Source: Massilia sp. ST3 (GTDB taxonomy: Bacteria > Pseudomonadota > Gammaproteobacteria > Burkholderiales > Burkholderiaceae_D). Taken from it: a stretch of 64,000 bases of DNA. Positions 7,274-17,326 of this stretch are shown here, piece after piece. A program made the position numbers and the translations under genes. The stretch is from contig NZ_JAGPWC010000006.1 of the NCBI RefSeq assembly GCF_018119405.1, positions 1-64,000 on the forward strand. The letters are read 5' to 3'. How positions within the stretch are numbered: the first letter of the stretch is position 1; each line of letters begins with the position of its first letter. The notes beneath the pieces were generated by a model that saw only the letters and a program-made list of their open reading frames with translations, was not told where the DNA came from and searched no databases.

Positions 7274-8371
7274 TTAGCCGAGCAGCGCTTCGACGAATTC
7301 TTCCGCGTTGAAGGGTTGGAGGTCGTCGAGCTTCTCGCCCACGCCGATGAAGTACACCGGAATCGGACGGGTGCGCGCGATCGCGGCCAGCACGCCGCCC
7401 TTGGCGGTGCCGTCCAGCTTGGTGACGATCAGGCCGGTCAGCTGCAGGGCGTCGTCGAAGGCCTTCACCTGGGCCAGGGCGTTCTGCCCGGTGTTGCCGT
7501 CGATGACCAGCAGGGTCTCGTGCGGTGCACTGTCCATGCCCTTGCCGATGACGCGCTTGATCTTCTTGAGTTCTTCCATCAGGTGCAGCTGGGTCGGCAG
7601 GCGGCCGGCGGTGTCGACCATGACCACGTCGACGCCGCGCGCCTTGCCGGATTGCACCGCGTCGAAGGCGACCGCGGCCGGGTCGCCCGAGGCCTGCGAG
7701 ATCACGGTGACGTTGTTGCGCTGGCCCCAGACCATCAGCTGCTCGCGCGCGGCGGCGCGGAAGGTGTCGCCGGCGGCCAGCAGCACCGACTGCTCGAAGC
7801 GCTGCATGTGCTTGGCCAGCTTGCCGATGGTGGTGGTCTTGCCGGCGCCGTTGACGCCCGCGATCATCATCACCAGCGGGTCGTGGCGGCCCAGTTCCAG
7901 CGGCTTCTGCAGCGGCTGCAGCAGTTCGACCAGCAGTTCCTTGAGCGCGTTCTTGACGGCCGCCGCGTCCAGCAGCTTCTCGTCCTTGACCTTGCGGCGC
8001 AGCGAGTCCAGCAGGTGCTGGGTGGCGTCCATGCCGGCGTCCGACATCAGCAGCGCGGCTTCGAGTTCCTCGTACAGGTCCTCGTCGATGCGGGCGCCGA
8101 CGAAGAGCAGCGACAGGTTGCTCGAGGTCTTGGACAGGCCGGCCTTCAGGCGCGTCATCCAGGAGCGTTTCTTTTCGGCCTCGGTGGTGGGACGTTCGGC
8201 GGTTTCCGGGAACAGTTCGCCGTCCTGCAGTGCTGCGGGAAGCGGCGCCGATGCCGGGACAGGTGCGGGGGCAGGGGTGGGAGCAGGCGCAGGCTCGGCC
8301 TGCACGACCGGGGCGGGCGCTTGCACTTCCGGCGTATCCGGCGCTTTTTTTCTCTTGAAGAAGCTAAACAT
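7274..8371 (-). CDS. ftsY: Signal-recognition-particle receptor FtsY
   Basis: 365 residues from the ATG giving MFSFFKRKKAPDTP; a longer in-frame extension to 8506 does not look like FtsY and was not used. The N-terminal region is proline- and alanine-rich and acidic (about 12-75), as in the A domain. The NG domain follows: GVNGAGKTTTIGKLA (G1), DTAGRLPTQ (G3), TKLDGTAKGG (G4). It docks the SRP-ribosome complex to the SecYEG translocon at the inner membrane. First gene of the ftsY-ftsE-ftsX operon. Confidence 0.96.
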   Translation of the reverse strand: MFSFFKRKKAPDTPEVQAPAPVVQAEPAPAPTPAPAPVPASAPLPAALQDGELFPETAERPTTEAEKKRSWMTRLKAGLSKTSSNLSLLFVGARIDEDLYEELEAALLMSDAGMDATQHLLDSLRRKVKDEKLLDAAAVKNALKELLVELLQPLQKPLELGRHDPLVMMIAGVNGAGKTTTIGKLAKHMQRFEQSVLLAAGDTFRAAAREQLMVWGQRNNVTVISQASGDPAAVAFDAVQSGKARGVDVVMVDTAGRLPTQLHLMEELKKIKRVIGKGMDSAPHETLLVIDGNTGQNALAQVKAFDDALQLTGLIVTKLDGTAKGGVLAAIARTRPIPVYFIGVGEKLDDLQPFNAEEFVEALLG

Positions 8372-8496
8372 AGTCTGGTGGCGGGGGGCTGCATGCGGCG
8401 CCAGGGTGCGGCGCGATGAAAAAAGTAGCGAATATTTTACCAGAGCAGCAATACACCCCACTGCGCGTTCCCACGCGCCGCAGCGGCCACGGTTTC

Positions 8497-8525
8497 GTGT
8501 CGTCAATCTGTCATCAAATCGTCAC
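8497..8525 (+). promoter_or_regulatory. Possible Pho box (PhoB-binding repeats)
   Basis: Three 7-bp repeats with 4-bp spacers (11-bp period): GTGTCGT (8497-8503), CTGTCAT (8508-8514), TCGTCAC (8519-8525). The middle one is the exact PhoB half-site and each outer one matches 5 of 7. They point toward the small plus-strand gene at 8615. A good -10 about 10 bp downstream is not evident. Confidence 0.4.
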
Positions 8526-8614
8526 AGCTCAACAGTGCGAGACTGGAAAAACGGACGCGGCTGATATACAGTGAGACCCAGAGAGAAACCAACAGATAAA
8601 ATCGGGGTTTAACC

Positions 8615-8809
8615 GTGAAAATCACGAACTTCCTGAAGCGCCTGGTGTTCGGTGACAACGCCCTCGAAGGCAACGCCGCTACCCTGCGCAATATCGTCGT
8701 CTGGGCTTTCATCGCCCTGGTCGCGCTGTTCCTGACCCATCCGGAACAGGCCAGTTTCTTCGATCAACCGATTCCCCTTCCAGCCGAGCTCGGCCTGGAA
8801 CAGAACTGA
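8615..8809 (+). CDS. Small single-pass membrane protein, unknown function
   Basis: 64 residues from a GTG. There is a basic N-terminus (MKITNFLKRLVFGDN), one transmembrane helix at about 26-42 (NIVVWAFIALVALFLTH) and a short proline-containing tail. The gene ends at a hairpin and sits alone between the divergent ftsY operon and a convergent ThDP-enzyme gene. No family recognised. A possible Pho box lies 90 bp upstream. Confidence 0.6.
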   Translation: MKITNFLKRLVFGDNALEGNAATLRNIVVWAFIALVALFLTHPEQASFFDQPIPLPAELGLEQN

Positions 8810-8829
8810 TCCGGCTCCCGCACGTGAAA

Positions 8830-8850
8830 CCGGCCGCTGTGCGCGGCCGG
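8830..8850. terminator. Hairpin terminator between convergent genes
   Basis: CCGGCCGC (8830-8837) pairs with GCGGCCGG (8843-8850) over a 5-nt loop, between the stops of the small membrane-protein gene and the ThDP-enzyme gene. The flanks are only moderately T/A-rich. Confidence 0.55.
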
Positions 8851-8872
8851 CTTGCTTCGCTTACTTCGTCGT

Positions 8873-10576
8873 TTACTTCTTCGCTTTCGCCGCTTCCGCC
8901 GCCTTGCGGATGGTGTCCAGGGTCGCGTTCGGCGTGATCAGGTTGCCGTCGTAGCGCAGCTCGATCAGGGCCGGCAGCTTGTGCTCGTTGGCATGGGCCA
9001 GGGCGCGGCGCAGCGCCGGTCCAAATTCCTCCGTCGTTTCCACCACTTCACCATGGCCGCCGTAGGCGCGCGCCAGCGCGGCGAAGTCCGGGTTGTGCAG
9101 GCCGGTGCCGGAGACGCGGCCCGGGTATTCGCGTTCCTGGTGCATGCGGATGGTGCCGAACATGCCGTTGTTGAACAGCAGGATCACGACGCCCGCGCCG
9201 TACTGCACCGCCGTCGCCAGTTCCTGGCCGTTCATCATGAACTCGCCGTCGCCGGCGAAGGTCACCACGGTGCGTTCCGGCTGCACGATCTTGGCCGCCA
9301 CGCCGGACGGCACGCTATAGCCCATCGCGCCGCTGGTCGGCGCCAGCTGGGTGCGCATGGCGCCGTAGCGGTAGAAGCGGTGCGCCCACGAGGCGTAGTT
9401 GCCGGCGCCATTGGTAATGATGGCGTCGCGCGGCAGCTGGGCCATCAGCTCCTGCATCATCTGCCACAGGTCGAGCGGAGCATTGCCCTCCTTGAAGATG
9501 GGCGGCTGGGCCTGGTAAGCGGCCAGCTCGGCCTTCGCCTCGGCGACACTGTCCTTCCATGCGGCTGCGTCGACCGGCTCCATCGCGGCCAGCATGGCGC
9601 AGGCCTGCTGCATGCCGCTGGCGACCATCAGTTCGCCCTGGTAGACGCTGCCCAGTTCCTCCGGGTCCGGATGAAAGTGGACCAGGCGCTGCTGCGGCAC
9701 CGGCGAAGACAGCAGCGAATAGCCGCTGGTGGTCATCTCGCCCAGGCGCGGGCCGAGGGCGATCAGGAGGTCGGCGTCCTTGACGCGCGCGGCCAGCTTG
9801 GGATTGATGCCGATGCCGACGTCGCCCACGTAGTTCGGGTGGGCGTTATCCAGCAGGTCCTGGAAGCGGAAGGCGCAGGCCACCGGCAGGTGGTTGGCTT
9901 CGGCAAACTGGCGCAGGTCGGCGCAGGCCTGGTCGTTCCAGGTATGGCCGCCCAGCAGCACCAGCGGACGGCGGCTTTCGGCCAGCATGGCGCGCAATTG
10001 GCCGATCTGCGCGGCGGACGGCGAGCCCTGGACCGGCTGGTAGGGGCGGGTGTCGGCCACTGCGGCCTTCGACACCAGCATGTCTTCCGGCAGCGCCAGC
10101 ACCACCGGGCCCGGACGGCCGCTGGTGGCCACCTGGAAGGCGCGCGCCATGTATTCGGGAATGCGGTCGGCGCGGTCGATCTGGGCCACCCACTTGGCCA
10201 TCTGGCCGAACATGCGGCGGTAGTCGATTTCCTGGAAGGCTTCGCGGTCGGTGAAGTCGTTGCCGACCTGGCCGATGAACAGGATCATCGGGGTCGAGTC
10301 CTGGTAGGCGGTATGCACGCCGATCGAGGCGTTGGTGGCGCCCGGGCCGCGGGTGACGAAGCAGATGCCCGGCTTGCCGGTGAGCTTGCCGTAGGCCTCG
10401 GCCATGAACGCCGCGCCCCCTTCCTGGCGGTTGATCACGAAGCGGATATCCGAGTCGTGCAGCGCGTCGAGCACATCGAGGTAGCTTTCGCCCGGCACGC
10501 CGAAGGCGGTGTCCACGCCGTGGATGTGGAGCGCATCGACCAGGATCTGGCCGCCGGTACGGGAAGGGTGCGTCAT
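8873..10576 (-). CDS. Thiamine-diphosphate-dependent enzyme, acetolactate-synthase large-subunit-like
   Basis: 567 residues in three domains. The N-terminal PYR domain has the catalytic Glu E52 (NRQEGGAAFMAEAYGK). A central TPP-enzyme M domain follows. The C-terminal PP domain carries the cofactor motif GDGEFMMNGQELATA followed by LLFNNGMFG. It belongs to the IlvB-like superfamily. No small regulatory subunit gene (ilvH/ilvN) is adjacent and the gene stands alone, so it is probably a catabolic or broad-specificity 2-oxo-acid decarboxylase/synthase and not the biosynthetic IlvBH. Exact substrate cannot be read from sequence. Confidence 0.85.
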   Translation of the reverse strand: MTHPSRTGGQILVDALHIHGVDTAFGVPGESYLDVLDALHDSDIRFVINRQEGGAAFMAEAYGKLTGKPGICFVTRGPGATNASIGVHTAYQDSTPMILFIGQVGNDFTDREAFQEIDYRRMFGQMAKWVAQIDRADRIPEYMARAFQVATSGRPGPVVLALPEDMLVSKAAVADTRPYQPVQGSPSAAQIGQLRAMLAESRRPLVLLGGHTWNDQACADLRQFAEANHLPVACAFRFQDLLDNAHPNYVGDVGIGINPKLAARVKDADLLIALGPRLGEMTTSGYSLLSSPVPQQRLVHFHPDPEELGSVYQGELMVASGMQQACAMLAAMEPVDAAAWKDSVAEAKAELAAYQAQPPIFKEGNAPLDLWQMMQELMAQLPRDAIITNGAGNYASWAHRFYRYGAMRTQLAPTSGAMGYSVPSGVAAKIVQPERTVVTFAGDGEFMMNGQELATAVQYGAGVVILLFNNGMFGTIRMHQEREYPGRVSGTGLHNPDFAALARAYGGHGEVVETTEEFGPALRRALAHANEHKLPALIELRYDGNLITPNATLDTIRKAAEAAKAKK

Positions 10577-10781
10577 GGTTCGGTCATCCTTGTTGGTTTG
10601 CTATCCGGGCATTCTATGTGAGCTCGTCCGGAGCGGCTTTTGAAATGGCGACATCAAATTTCAGAAAAGCCGGTCGTTTTCGCCGCTCCCCTCCCATTCT
10701 TGATAGGCGCTGGCGAATGCTTTCGACTTCGCAGCGCAAATGCTCTAATCTTGACGAATTTACATCTTTCGGAGCCTTGCC

Positions 10782-11459
10782 ATGCAGAATGCGACTCGCC
10801 GCCGCCTGTTGGGATTGTTGGCCTTGCTGGGCGCCGGGAGCGCGCTGGCCCAAGCGCCCGCGCCGGCGCCCGTCAGGGTCTACCTGGTGCCGCTCGACGA
10901 TTTCTCCGAATACCTGGCGGGGAACATGGCGAAGCAGTTGCAGCAGGAGCTGGGCATCAAGGTGAGTCCCTCGATGCGCCTGGCGCCGCTGGCGCTCCAG
11001 AACCTGCCCGAGACGAATCAGGTTGCGGGTGAGGACGTGCTGACCCTGGCGACCGAGGCCTCGGCGCGCCTGCCGAACCTGGATGCGTCGACCTACCGGG
11101 TCTTCCTGACCATGCGCGACATCAATGCCAAGGCGGGCGACTTCCGCTTCCAGTTCTCGATGCACCAGCCCGAGCTGAACAGCTCGGTGGTCTCGATGGC
11201 GCGCCTGCTCGAGCCGGGCGCCAGCCGCTACCACCCGACCGAGCGCGCCGCCCAGCGCATGTTCAAGATGGTCAAGCGGGCCGTCGGCGAGCTGCACCTC
11301 GGCTGGCGCCGTTCGACCGACCCCAACGACCTGATGTATGCGCCCCTGATGGGCGTGGTCGACATCGACATGCTCGGCCTCGACCACCGCCTGGTGGGCG
11401 GCGAAACCACACCGGTGGCCGCCAATGCTGGGAGCGCGGCTCCCCATCGGGTACAATGA
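10782..11459 (+). CDS. Exported archaemetzincin-like protein without the zinc site
   Basis: 225 residues with a signal peptide ending near SALAQ (residue 24). VRVYLVPLDDFSEYL, VFLTMRDINAKAGDFRFQFS and SSVVSMARLLEP resemble, in order and spacing, the archaemetzincin core (start strand, VTDVDL, VSLARL). Where the family has HExxHxxGxxHC, this protein reads VGELHLGWRRSTDPNDLMY, so the zinc ligands are missing. It is probably not a peptidase. The assignment is my pattern match and not a search result. The 3' end overlaps the likely rnpB promoter. Confidence 0.6.
   Translation: MQNATRRRLLGLLALLGAGSALAQAPAPAPVRVYLVPLDDFSEYLAGNMAKQLQQELGIKVSPSMRLAPLALQNLPETNQVAGEDVLTLATEASARLPNLDASTYRVFLTMRDINAKAGDFRFQFSMHQPELNSSVVSMARLLEPGASRYHPTERAAQRMFKMVKRAVGELHLGWRRSTDPNDLMYAPLMGVVDIDMLGLDHRLVGGETTPVAANAGSAAPHRVQ
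11452..11457 (+). promoter_or_regulatory. -10 box of rnpB inside the upstream CDS
   Basis: TACAAT lies 7 nt before the probable 5' end of the RNase P RNA, within the last two codons of the preceding gene. No strong -35 is visible. Its position relative to the conserved RNA start makes it the likely promoter element. Confidence 0.55.
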
Positions 11460-11463
11460 TGCC

Positions 11464-11803
11464 GTGAAGCAGGCCAGACAGTCGCTGGTCCTCATCTTCG
11501 GGTGAGGGCGGGAGGAAGGTCCGGACTCCACAGAGCGGGGTGACGGTTAACGGCCGTCCGCTGAAAGCCGCAAGGTATAAGGCGAGGAATAGGGCCACAG
11601 AGACGAGCGTATTCAGTTACGGTGAAACGCGGTAACCTCCACCTGGAGCAATTCCAAATAGGCACGCGTTGATGTTGCTCGCGGAGCGTGCGGGTAGGAA
11701 GCTTGAGCGCTGGAGTAATCCAGCGCCTAGAGGAATGGCTGTCATAGGGGCGTCCCGCAAGGGAGACCACTACACAGAATCCGGCCTATCGGCCTGCTTT
11801 ACT
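11464..11803 (+). ncRNA. rnpB: RNase P RNA (bacterial type A)
   Basis: The catalytic RNA that matures the 5' ends of tRNAs. Conserved blocks are in order: GAAGCAGGCCAGACAGTCGC at the 5' end, GAGGAAGGTCCGGACTCCAC (CR I), GGGTGACGGTTAACGGCCG, then ACAGAATCCGGCCTATCGGC (CR V) near the 3' end. AAGCAGGCC at the 5' end pairs with GGCCTGCTT at the 3' end to form P1. Ends are set by P1 and are good to a few nucleotides. Confidence 0.96.
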
Positions 11804-11882
11804 TGAATTCATCTGCATGGCGCCGCCAGGACGTGATGCCGGGACCGCCATGTTTGCCCGGCTGACGACTGATCGAGGCGCC

Positions 11883-12473
11883 ATGTCCCCCACCGAACTG
11901 CAGCGCATCGCCGACTACATGATGCCGGTCTTTCCGGCATCACCTTCCGACCTCGGCTTCCTCTTTGGAACCCGGCACGGTGTTCCCGAATTTTGCGATG
12001 CGGCTACTGGGCTCTGGCGCCAGGGCATGTTTCGCCGACTGCTGGTCTCCGGCGGGCGCACCCGCGGCCTGCCCGACAGCGAAGCCGACGTCATCGCCGC
12101 CGAGCTGCTGCGCCGGGGCGTCCCCGAATCGGCCTTGATCCTCGAGACCGCCGCCACCAATACCGGCGAAAACGTGCGCTTCGGCCGTGCCCGGGTCGCA
12201 GAGGTGATGGATCTCGCCGACATCGGCAGCATCCTCGTCATCGGCAAGATCTGCTCGACCCGGCGCTACCTCATGACCCTGCAACGGCATTGGCCGGGAT
12301 TGCGCATGTCGGTCTGCCCCGTGAATTATTTCGGCGTGCCGCCCGAGCGCTGGCACGAGGACGAGGTCTTCCGCAGCCGCGTGCTGGGAGAATTCGGCAA
12401 GATTCCAGGCTATCTGGAGCAGGGCTACCTGCACGAGATAGGGGATATGCCGGCCGTCTTCACTACGTCTTGA
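11883..12473 (+). CDS. YdcF/DUF218-family protein
   Basis: 196 residues from the ATG at 11883; an in-frame ATG at 11817 would add 22 residues of poor character. DUF218 features are visible: [45 protein letters not shown] and [18 protein letters not shown]. coli YdcF and SanA belong here; the former binds SAM-like ligands and the latter affects envelope permeability. No signal peptide or TM helix is evident, so it is cytoplasmic. Followed 14 bp later by glpK, possibly co-transcribed. Confidence 0.8.
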   Translation: MSPTELQRIADYMMPVFPASPSDLGFLFGTRHGVPEFCDAATGLWRQGMFRRLLVSGGRTRGLPDSEADVIAAELLRRGVPESALILETAATNTGENVRFGRARVAEVMDLADIGSILVIGKICSTRRYLMTLQRHWPGLRMSVCPVNYFGVPPERWHEDEVFRSRVLGEFGKIPGYLEQGYLHEIGDMPAVFTTS

Positions 12474-12487
12474 CGCCAGGAGAAACG

Positions 12488-13975
<1,488 letters not shown>

Positions 13976-14008
13976 TGGCGCGCGGGAAGCCGCCCAGCTT
14001 GCGCTCCC

Positions 14009-14749
14009 TTACAGCCGCAGGAGGCGCCGGCGCTGCAGCGTGGCGGCCGCCATGCCGGCCAGGAGCAGCATGACGGGCGCCGGTTCCGGCACTTCGATCG
14101 GACCGATGGTCTCGATCGCCACGTTGTCGACGCCGAAGTTGAAGATGTTGACGTTGTCGACCTCGGCGAAGCGCAGCCGCAGGGCCGTGTTCAGGTTGGC
14201 GTTGACCAGGCTGGTGATGTCGACCTCGATGTGGGTATAGCCGGAGATGAGTGCGTCGCCGGGATTGGTCTGGAAGGCGTTCAGCAGCAGGTCCGCCCCC
14301 AGGCTGAAGGGATCGCCGCCCGCGAGCAGGATGTCGACGCGCGCCTGCTGGTTCAGTTCGGGCGTGGCGAACTCGAGGCTGGGCAGGGAGGGCAGGTAGA
14401 AGTCCTGGGCCAGGTTGCCGATGAACAGGTCGAAGCTGAGGGTCGCCAGGCTGACCTGCTCCGTTTGCACGAAGTCCTGGTAGAGCACATGGCTGCCCGG
14501 ACCCTGCGCGTCCGTCATCGCGGCCTGGACCCCTTCCGGCGGGGGCGGGACCGTGATGCCGTTGACCGGGCTGGCCGTGCCGGACTGGATCAGGAAGCCG
14601 CCGTCGCTCCCGACCAGGTCGGCGCGGGTCCAGTTCGTGAATCCTGCTTCGAAGCCGCCGTTAACGATCGGCGCGGCATGGGCGGGCAGGACGAGGCAGG
14701 CGCATACGGCGGCAAGCCCGGCGGCGAAACGCTGGAGTAAGCTCATCAT
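14009..14749 (-). CDS. PEP-CTERM-anchored exported protein
   Basis: 246 residues. A signal peptide (LAAVCACLVLPAHA) is followed by a region starting IVNGGFEAGFTNWTR, typical of PEP-CTERM choice-of-anchor proteins, with a beta-sandwich carbohydrate-binding look. It ends in a PEP-CTERM sorting signal: VPEPAPVMLLLAGMAAATLQRRR. Exosortase (not in this window) would process it at the inner membrane. The second ATG of three is used because AGGAG lies 6 nt ahead. It starts 2 nt after the stop of the dehydrogenase-like gene, so the two are co-translated. Confidence 0.85.
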   Translation of the reverse strand: MMSLLQRFAAGLAAVCACLVLPAHAAPIVNGGFEAGFTNWTRADLVGSDGGFLIQSGTASPVNGITVPPPPEGVQAAMTDAQGPGSHVLYQDFVQTEQVSLATLSFDLFIGNLAQDFYLPSLPSLEFATPELNQQARVDILLAGGDPFSLGADLLLNAFQTNPGDALISGYTHIEVDITSLVNANLNTALRLRFAEVDNVNIFNFGVDNVAIETIGPIEVPEPAPVMLLLAGMAAATLQRRRLLRL

Positions 14750-14751
14750 TG

Positions 14752-16290
14752 TCATCTCCTCAGGGAAGCGGTGGCGCGGCTGATGCGGTAGACGAGTCCG
14801 TCGGTCAGGGACACGACGTAGAGGCTGCCGTCCGGTCCTTGCTCGATCGCGGGCGTAATGCCGAAACCCTTGCCGATTAACAGGGATTCGCTCTCCGCCG
14901 GATCGAACTTGAGCGCGTTGTCGGCGACCTTGTCGGCCAGGCGGGGATCGGCGCCCACGTCGACCGCCAGCCGGTTGGGCGTCAATCTGAAACGGTAGAG
15001 GCTGCCGCCGCTGCCGCCGACCTGCTGGAAGCTGCGCGCCGAGCCTATCCACAGGCTGCCGTCATACTCGGGCCCGAGCGCTGCGCCCTTCACGAAACTG
15101 GTGCCGGAGGGGCCGACCTCGTAGCGCCAGCTGAACTGGGGATCGGCATAGGCTGCGCCCGGCAACATGAACATGCGCGCCAGCGCCAGGTTGGGGGTGT
15201 AGGCGATCCGGGTCGGCGGATAGCGCCTTTGCTGCAGCGAACTATTGAACTGCGTGGTCTCGATCTGCTTGAATTGCGCGAAGCGGCTCAGCGGCCCCAT
15301 GGCCTGGATCCAGCCGCCGTTCATGCCCGCGACCACCCGATTGAGTTCGCTGAACGCATCGTCGGCGTTCTCGGTCAGCCACAGGTAGGGGCTGTAGGGA
15401 TCGAAGGCCATGCCGAAGCCGTTGCGGTGACCGTAAGAGAACACGGTCTGGATCATGGCTCCCACTTCGCCGCCCGTCGCCGCGCCGGCGGCGAAGAAGG
15501 GATTGTCAGGCGGCGTAGTGCCATCGTCGTTCAGGCGCTGGACCACGCCGGACAGGTGGGCGTTGTCGGGCTGGGGGCCGCCGTAGGTATCGTCGACGAA
15601 GGGGGCGGTCAGGAAGGGACCATTGGGCAGGTTCTGCATCTGCCCGCGCCGGCCGAGGTCGCCCGTGAACACGTACAGCTTGCCGTCCGGGCCGAAGCGC
15701 AAGGGGCCGCCGTTATGGTTACCTTGTTCCTGCGCGTTGGCCGTGTCGGGATGGCCCGGGACCGGAATGTTGTCGGTTTGCCGGGCGCGCAGGCGCAGCG
15801 TCTTGAAGTTGGGATCGCGGGTCAGGAAGGAACCGTTCCAGATGAAGCGGTCGACGCGGTTGCCCAGCAGCGCCACGTCGCCCACGGCGGTGCTGTCGGT
15901 CCCGCTCGCACTCTCGGTCCAGCGCAGGTAGACGAAGGGCAGGGCTGGGAAGTTGGGGTGCAGGGCGATGGCGAGCAAACCGCGTTCCGAGTTCGAATTG
16001 ACCGCCAGGTCGAGGACGGGCAGGGGTTGCAGCACACCATTGATCGCCCGCTTGACCTGGCCGCTTGCCTTTTCCAGGATCAGGGCGTCGTCCGGGCCGA
16101 TGAAGGCGATTCCGATGGGCTGGGCGAGTCCCTGGCCAGGGCCCACGTAGGTCGCGACTTGCAGGTTGGGATCGAGTATCTGGACCGGAATCGAATCCGC
16201 CGCGGCGAAGGGGGCGGCGAGGCCGAGCAGGATGGGCGGCAGAAAGAGCGGAATGCGCCTGCCGTGGCGCTTGGCGCGTGAAGTGGACAT
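14752..16290 (-). CDS. Glucose/sorbosone dehydrogenase-like beta-propeller protein, exported
   Basis: 512 residues from the ATG after GAGGATCACG. Basic N-terminus and hydrophobic signal (FLPPILLGLAAPFAAA). PQQ-type six-bladed propeller features: QPIGIAFIGPDDALILEKASGQV, NSERGLLAIALHPNF, GNHNGGPLRFGPDGKLYVFTGD, SYGHRNGFGMAFDP, LWLTENADD. Members oxidise sugars or aldoses with PQQ in the periplasm, but many are uncharacterised, so the substrate is open. Operon with the PEP-CTERM gene downstream. Confidence 0.82.
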   Translation of the reverse strand: MSTSRAKRHGRRIPLFLPPILLGLAAPFAAADSIPVQILDPNLQVATYVGPGQGLAQPIGIAFIGPDDALILEKASGQVKRAINGVLQPLPVLDLAVNSNSERGLLAIALHPNFPALPFVYLRWTESASGTDSTAVGDVALLGNRVDRFIWNGSFLTRDPNFKTLRLRARQTDNIPVPGHPDTANAQEQGNHNGGPLRFGPDGKLYVFTGDLGRRGQMQNLPNGPFLTAPFVDDTYGGPQPDNAHLSGVVQRLNDDGTTPPDNPFFAAGAATGGEVGAMIQTVFSYGHRNGFGMAFDPYSPYLWLTENADDAFSELNRVVAGMNGGWIQAMGPLSRFAQFKQIETTQFNSSLQQRRYPPTRIAYTPNLALARMFMLPGAAYADPQFSWRYEVGPSGTSFVKGAALGPEYDGSLWIGSARSFQQVGGSGGSLYRFRLTPNRLAVDVGADPRLADKVADNALKFDPAESESLLIGKGFGITPAIEQGPDGSLYVVSLTDGLVYRISRATASLRR

Positions 16291-16447
16291 CGTGATCCTC
16301 CAAACGGGCAGCGAGAAGGGAAGCGGTATCGTCCTCTTGAAAGCGGACCCGGGCGCAGAGTTGCGCGGAAGTCGACAGGGTGTGCGGCGATGCGCGGCGC
16401 GCAAGGCGGCAGGAGGCGGCGGACTGGCCGTCGTCAGCGAAAGAATT

Positions 16448-16485
16448 CAGGCGCCGTCCTGGTCGGTGTCGGCGCGGCGCCTGAG
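16448..16485 (-). terminator. Hairpin downstream of PEP-CTERM gene
   Basis: A perfect 10-bp stem, TCAGGCGCCG (16448-16457) with CGGCGCCTGA (16476-16485), has an 18-nt loop. Reading leftward it follows the stop of the 16505-17263 gene and is trailed by ATTCTTT, a weak U-rich tract. Confidence 0.5.
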
Positions 16486-16504
16486 GTAGTACCTGGCTCG
16501 TGGT

Positions 16505-17263
16505 TTACTTCTTTGCGTAGCGGCGGCGCAGCGCACCCATGCCCAGCGCTCCCAGGCCCAGCAGGGCGATCGAGCCCGGCTCCGGCACCTCGCCCGGATT
16601 GCCCGGATCATCGCGGTCGAAGGCGCCGACGCGCACGGTTTCCGGCGTACCCTGGGTGGTGTTTGCGGCGAACTGCACGCCGCCGCCCACCACGCATTGC
16701 GTCAGGTCGCCGCAGGCGGCCACGGCCAGCGCGGCCTGGGCGTCATCCAGCACGAAGCGGTGCAGGCCGGATTGGCCGATGCCGCCTGTGTCGGTCAGGA
16801 TCAGGTCGGGGCCGGTGTACGAGAAGGTCTGCAGAAGCGTGCCGTCCAGGGCGTACAGGGCCATGTAGAGGTCGGTCAGGGTCGCGGTGTCGACACCGGG
16901 TTCGCTGATGTTCACAACGAAGCCGAGCTCGCCGGCACTCGTGATGCCATCGATATCGCTGAGCAGATAGACGCCATTGCCGCCAACAGCACCCGTGTTG
17001 TCGCCGCCTTCCAGGTTCGGCATCACACTGGCTTCGCAGGTTTGATCGGGATTGGTCATGTTGCCGCCGTTGGTATGGCGGACGCAACCCGACTCGATAT
17101 CGTTCCGCGGACCATTGTTCTGCACGGTCACGACCGTGGACACGGCGCCGAGACCGGTACCGGTTTGCTGCACCCCGGTTTGATAGATCAGGTCGGCAAA
17201 CGCCGGGGAGGCGCCAGTTACAAGTGCTGCACTCACTGCTAATTTCAGGATCGTGGATTTCAT
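16505..17263 (-). CDS. PEP-CTERM-anchored exported protein
   Basis: 252 residues from the ATG placed 6 nt after AAGGAG; a GTG one codon earlier is the alternative. Signal peptide AVSAALVTGASPAFA. The body is low in charge and rich in Gly, Thr and Asp, with several Cys (ESGCVRHTNGG, PDQTCEASV, CGDLTQCVVGG). The C-terminal sorting signal VPEPGSIALLGLGALGMGALRRRYAKK is textbook PEP-CTERM. Likely surface- or exopolysaccharide-associated. A near-consensus sigma-54 promoter lies 64-79 bp upstream. Confidence 0.88.
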   Translation of the reverse strand: MKSTILKLAVSAALVTGASPAFADLIYQTGVQQTGTGLGAVSTVVTVQNNGPRNDIESGCVRHTNGGNMTNPDQTCEASVMPNLEGGDNTGAVGGNGVYLLSDIDGITSAGELGFVVNISEPGVDTATLTDLYMALYALDGTLLQTFSYTGPDLILTDTGGIGQSGLHRFVLDDAQAALAVAACGDLTQCVVGGGVQFAANTTQGTPETVRVGAFDRDDPGNPGEVPEPGSIALLGLGALGMGALRRRYAKK

Positions 17264-17326
17264 CACTAGCTCCTTCGGGAATATTTCGTTCTTATGGGTA
17301 ACTGCCAGGTACTACATAAACGTAAG

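Noticed and set aside
8873-10576. Calling the ThDP enzyme biosynthetic IlvB
   Set aside because: No regulatory subunit or ilvC beside it, and sequence alone cannot separate the many acetolactate-synthase-like families.
8852-10621. A 589-codon plus-strand frame opposite the ThDP-enzyme gene
   Set aside because: Complement shadow with low-complexity His/Gln/Arg composition.
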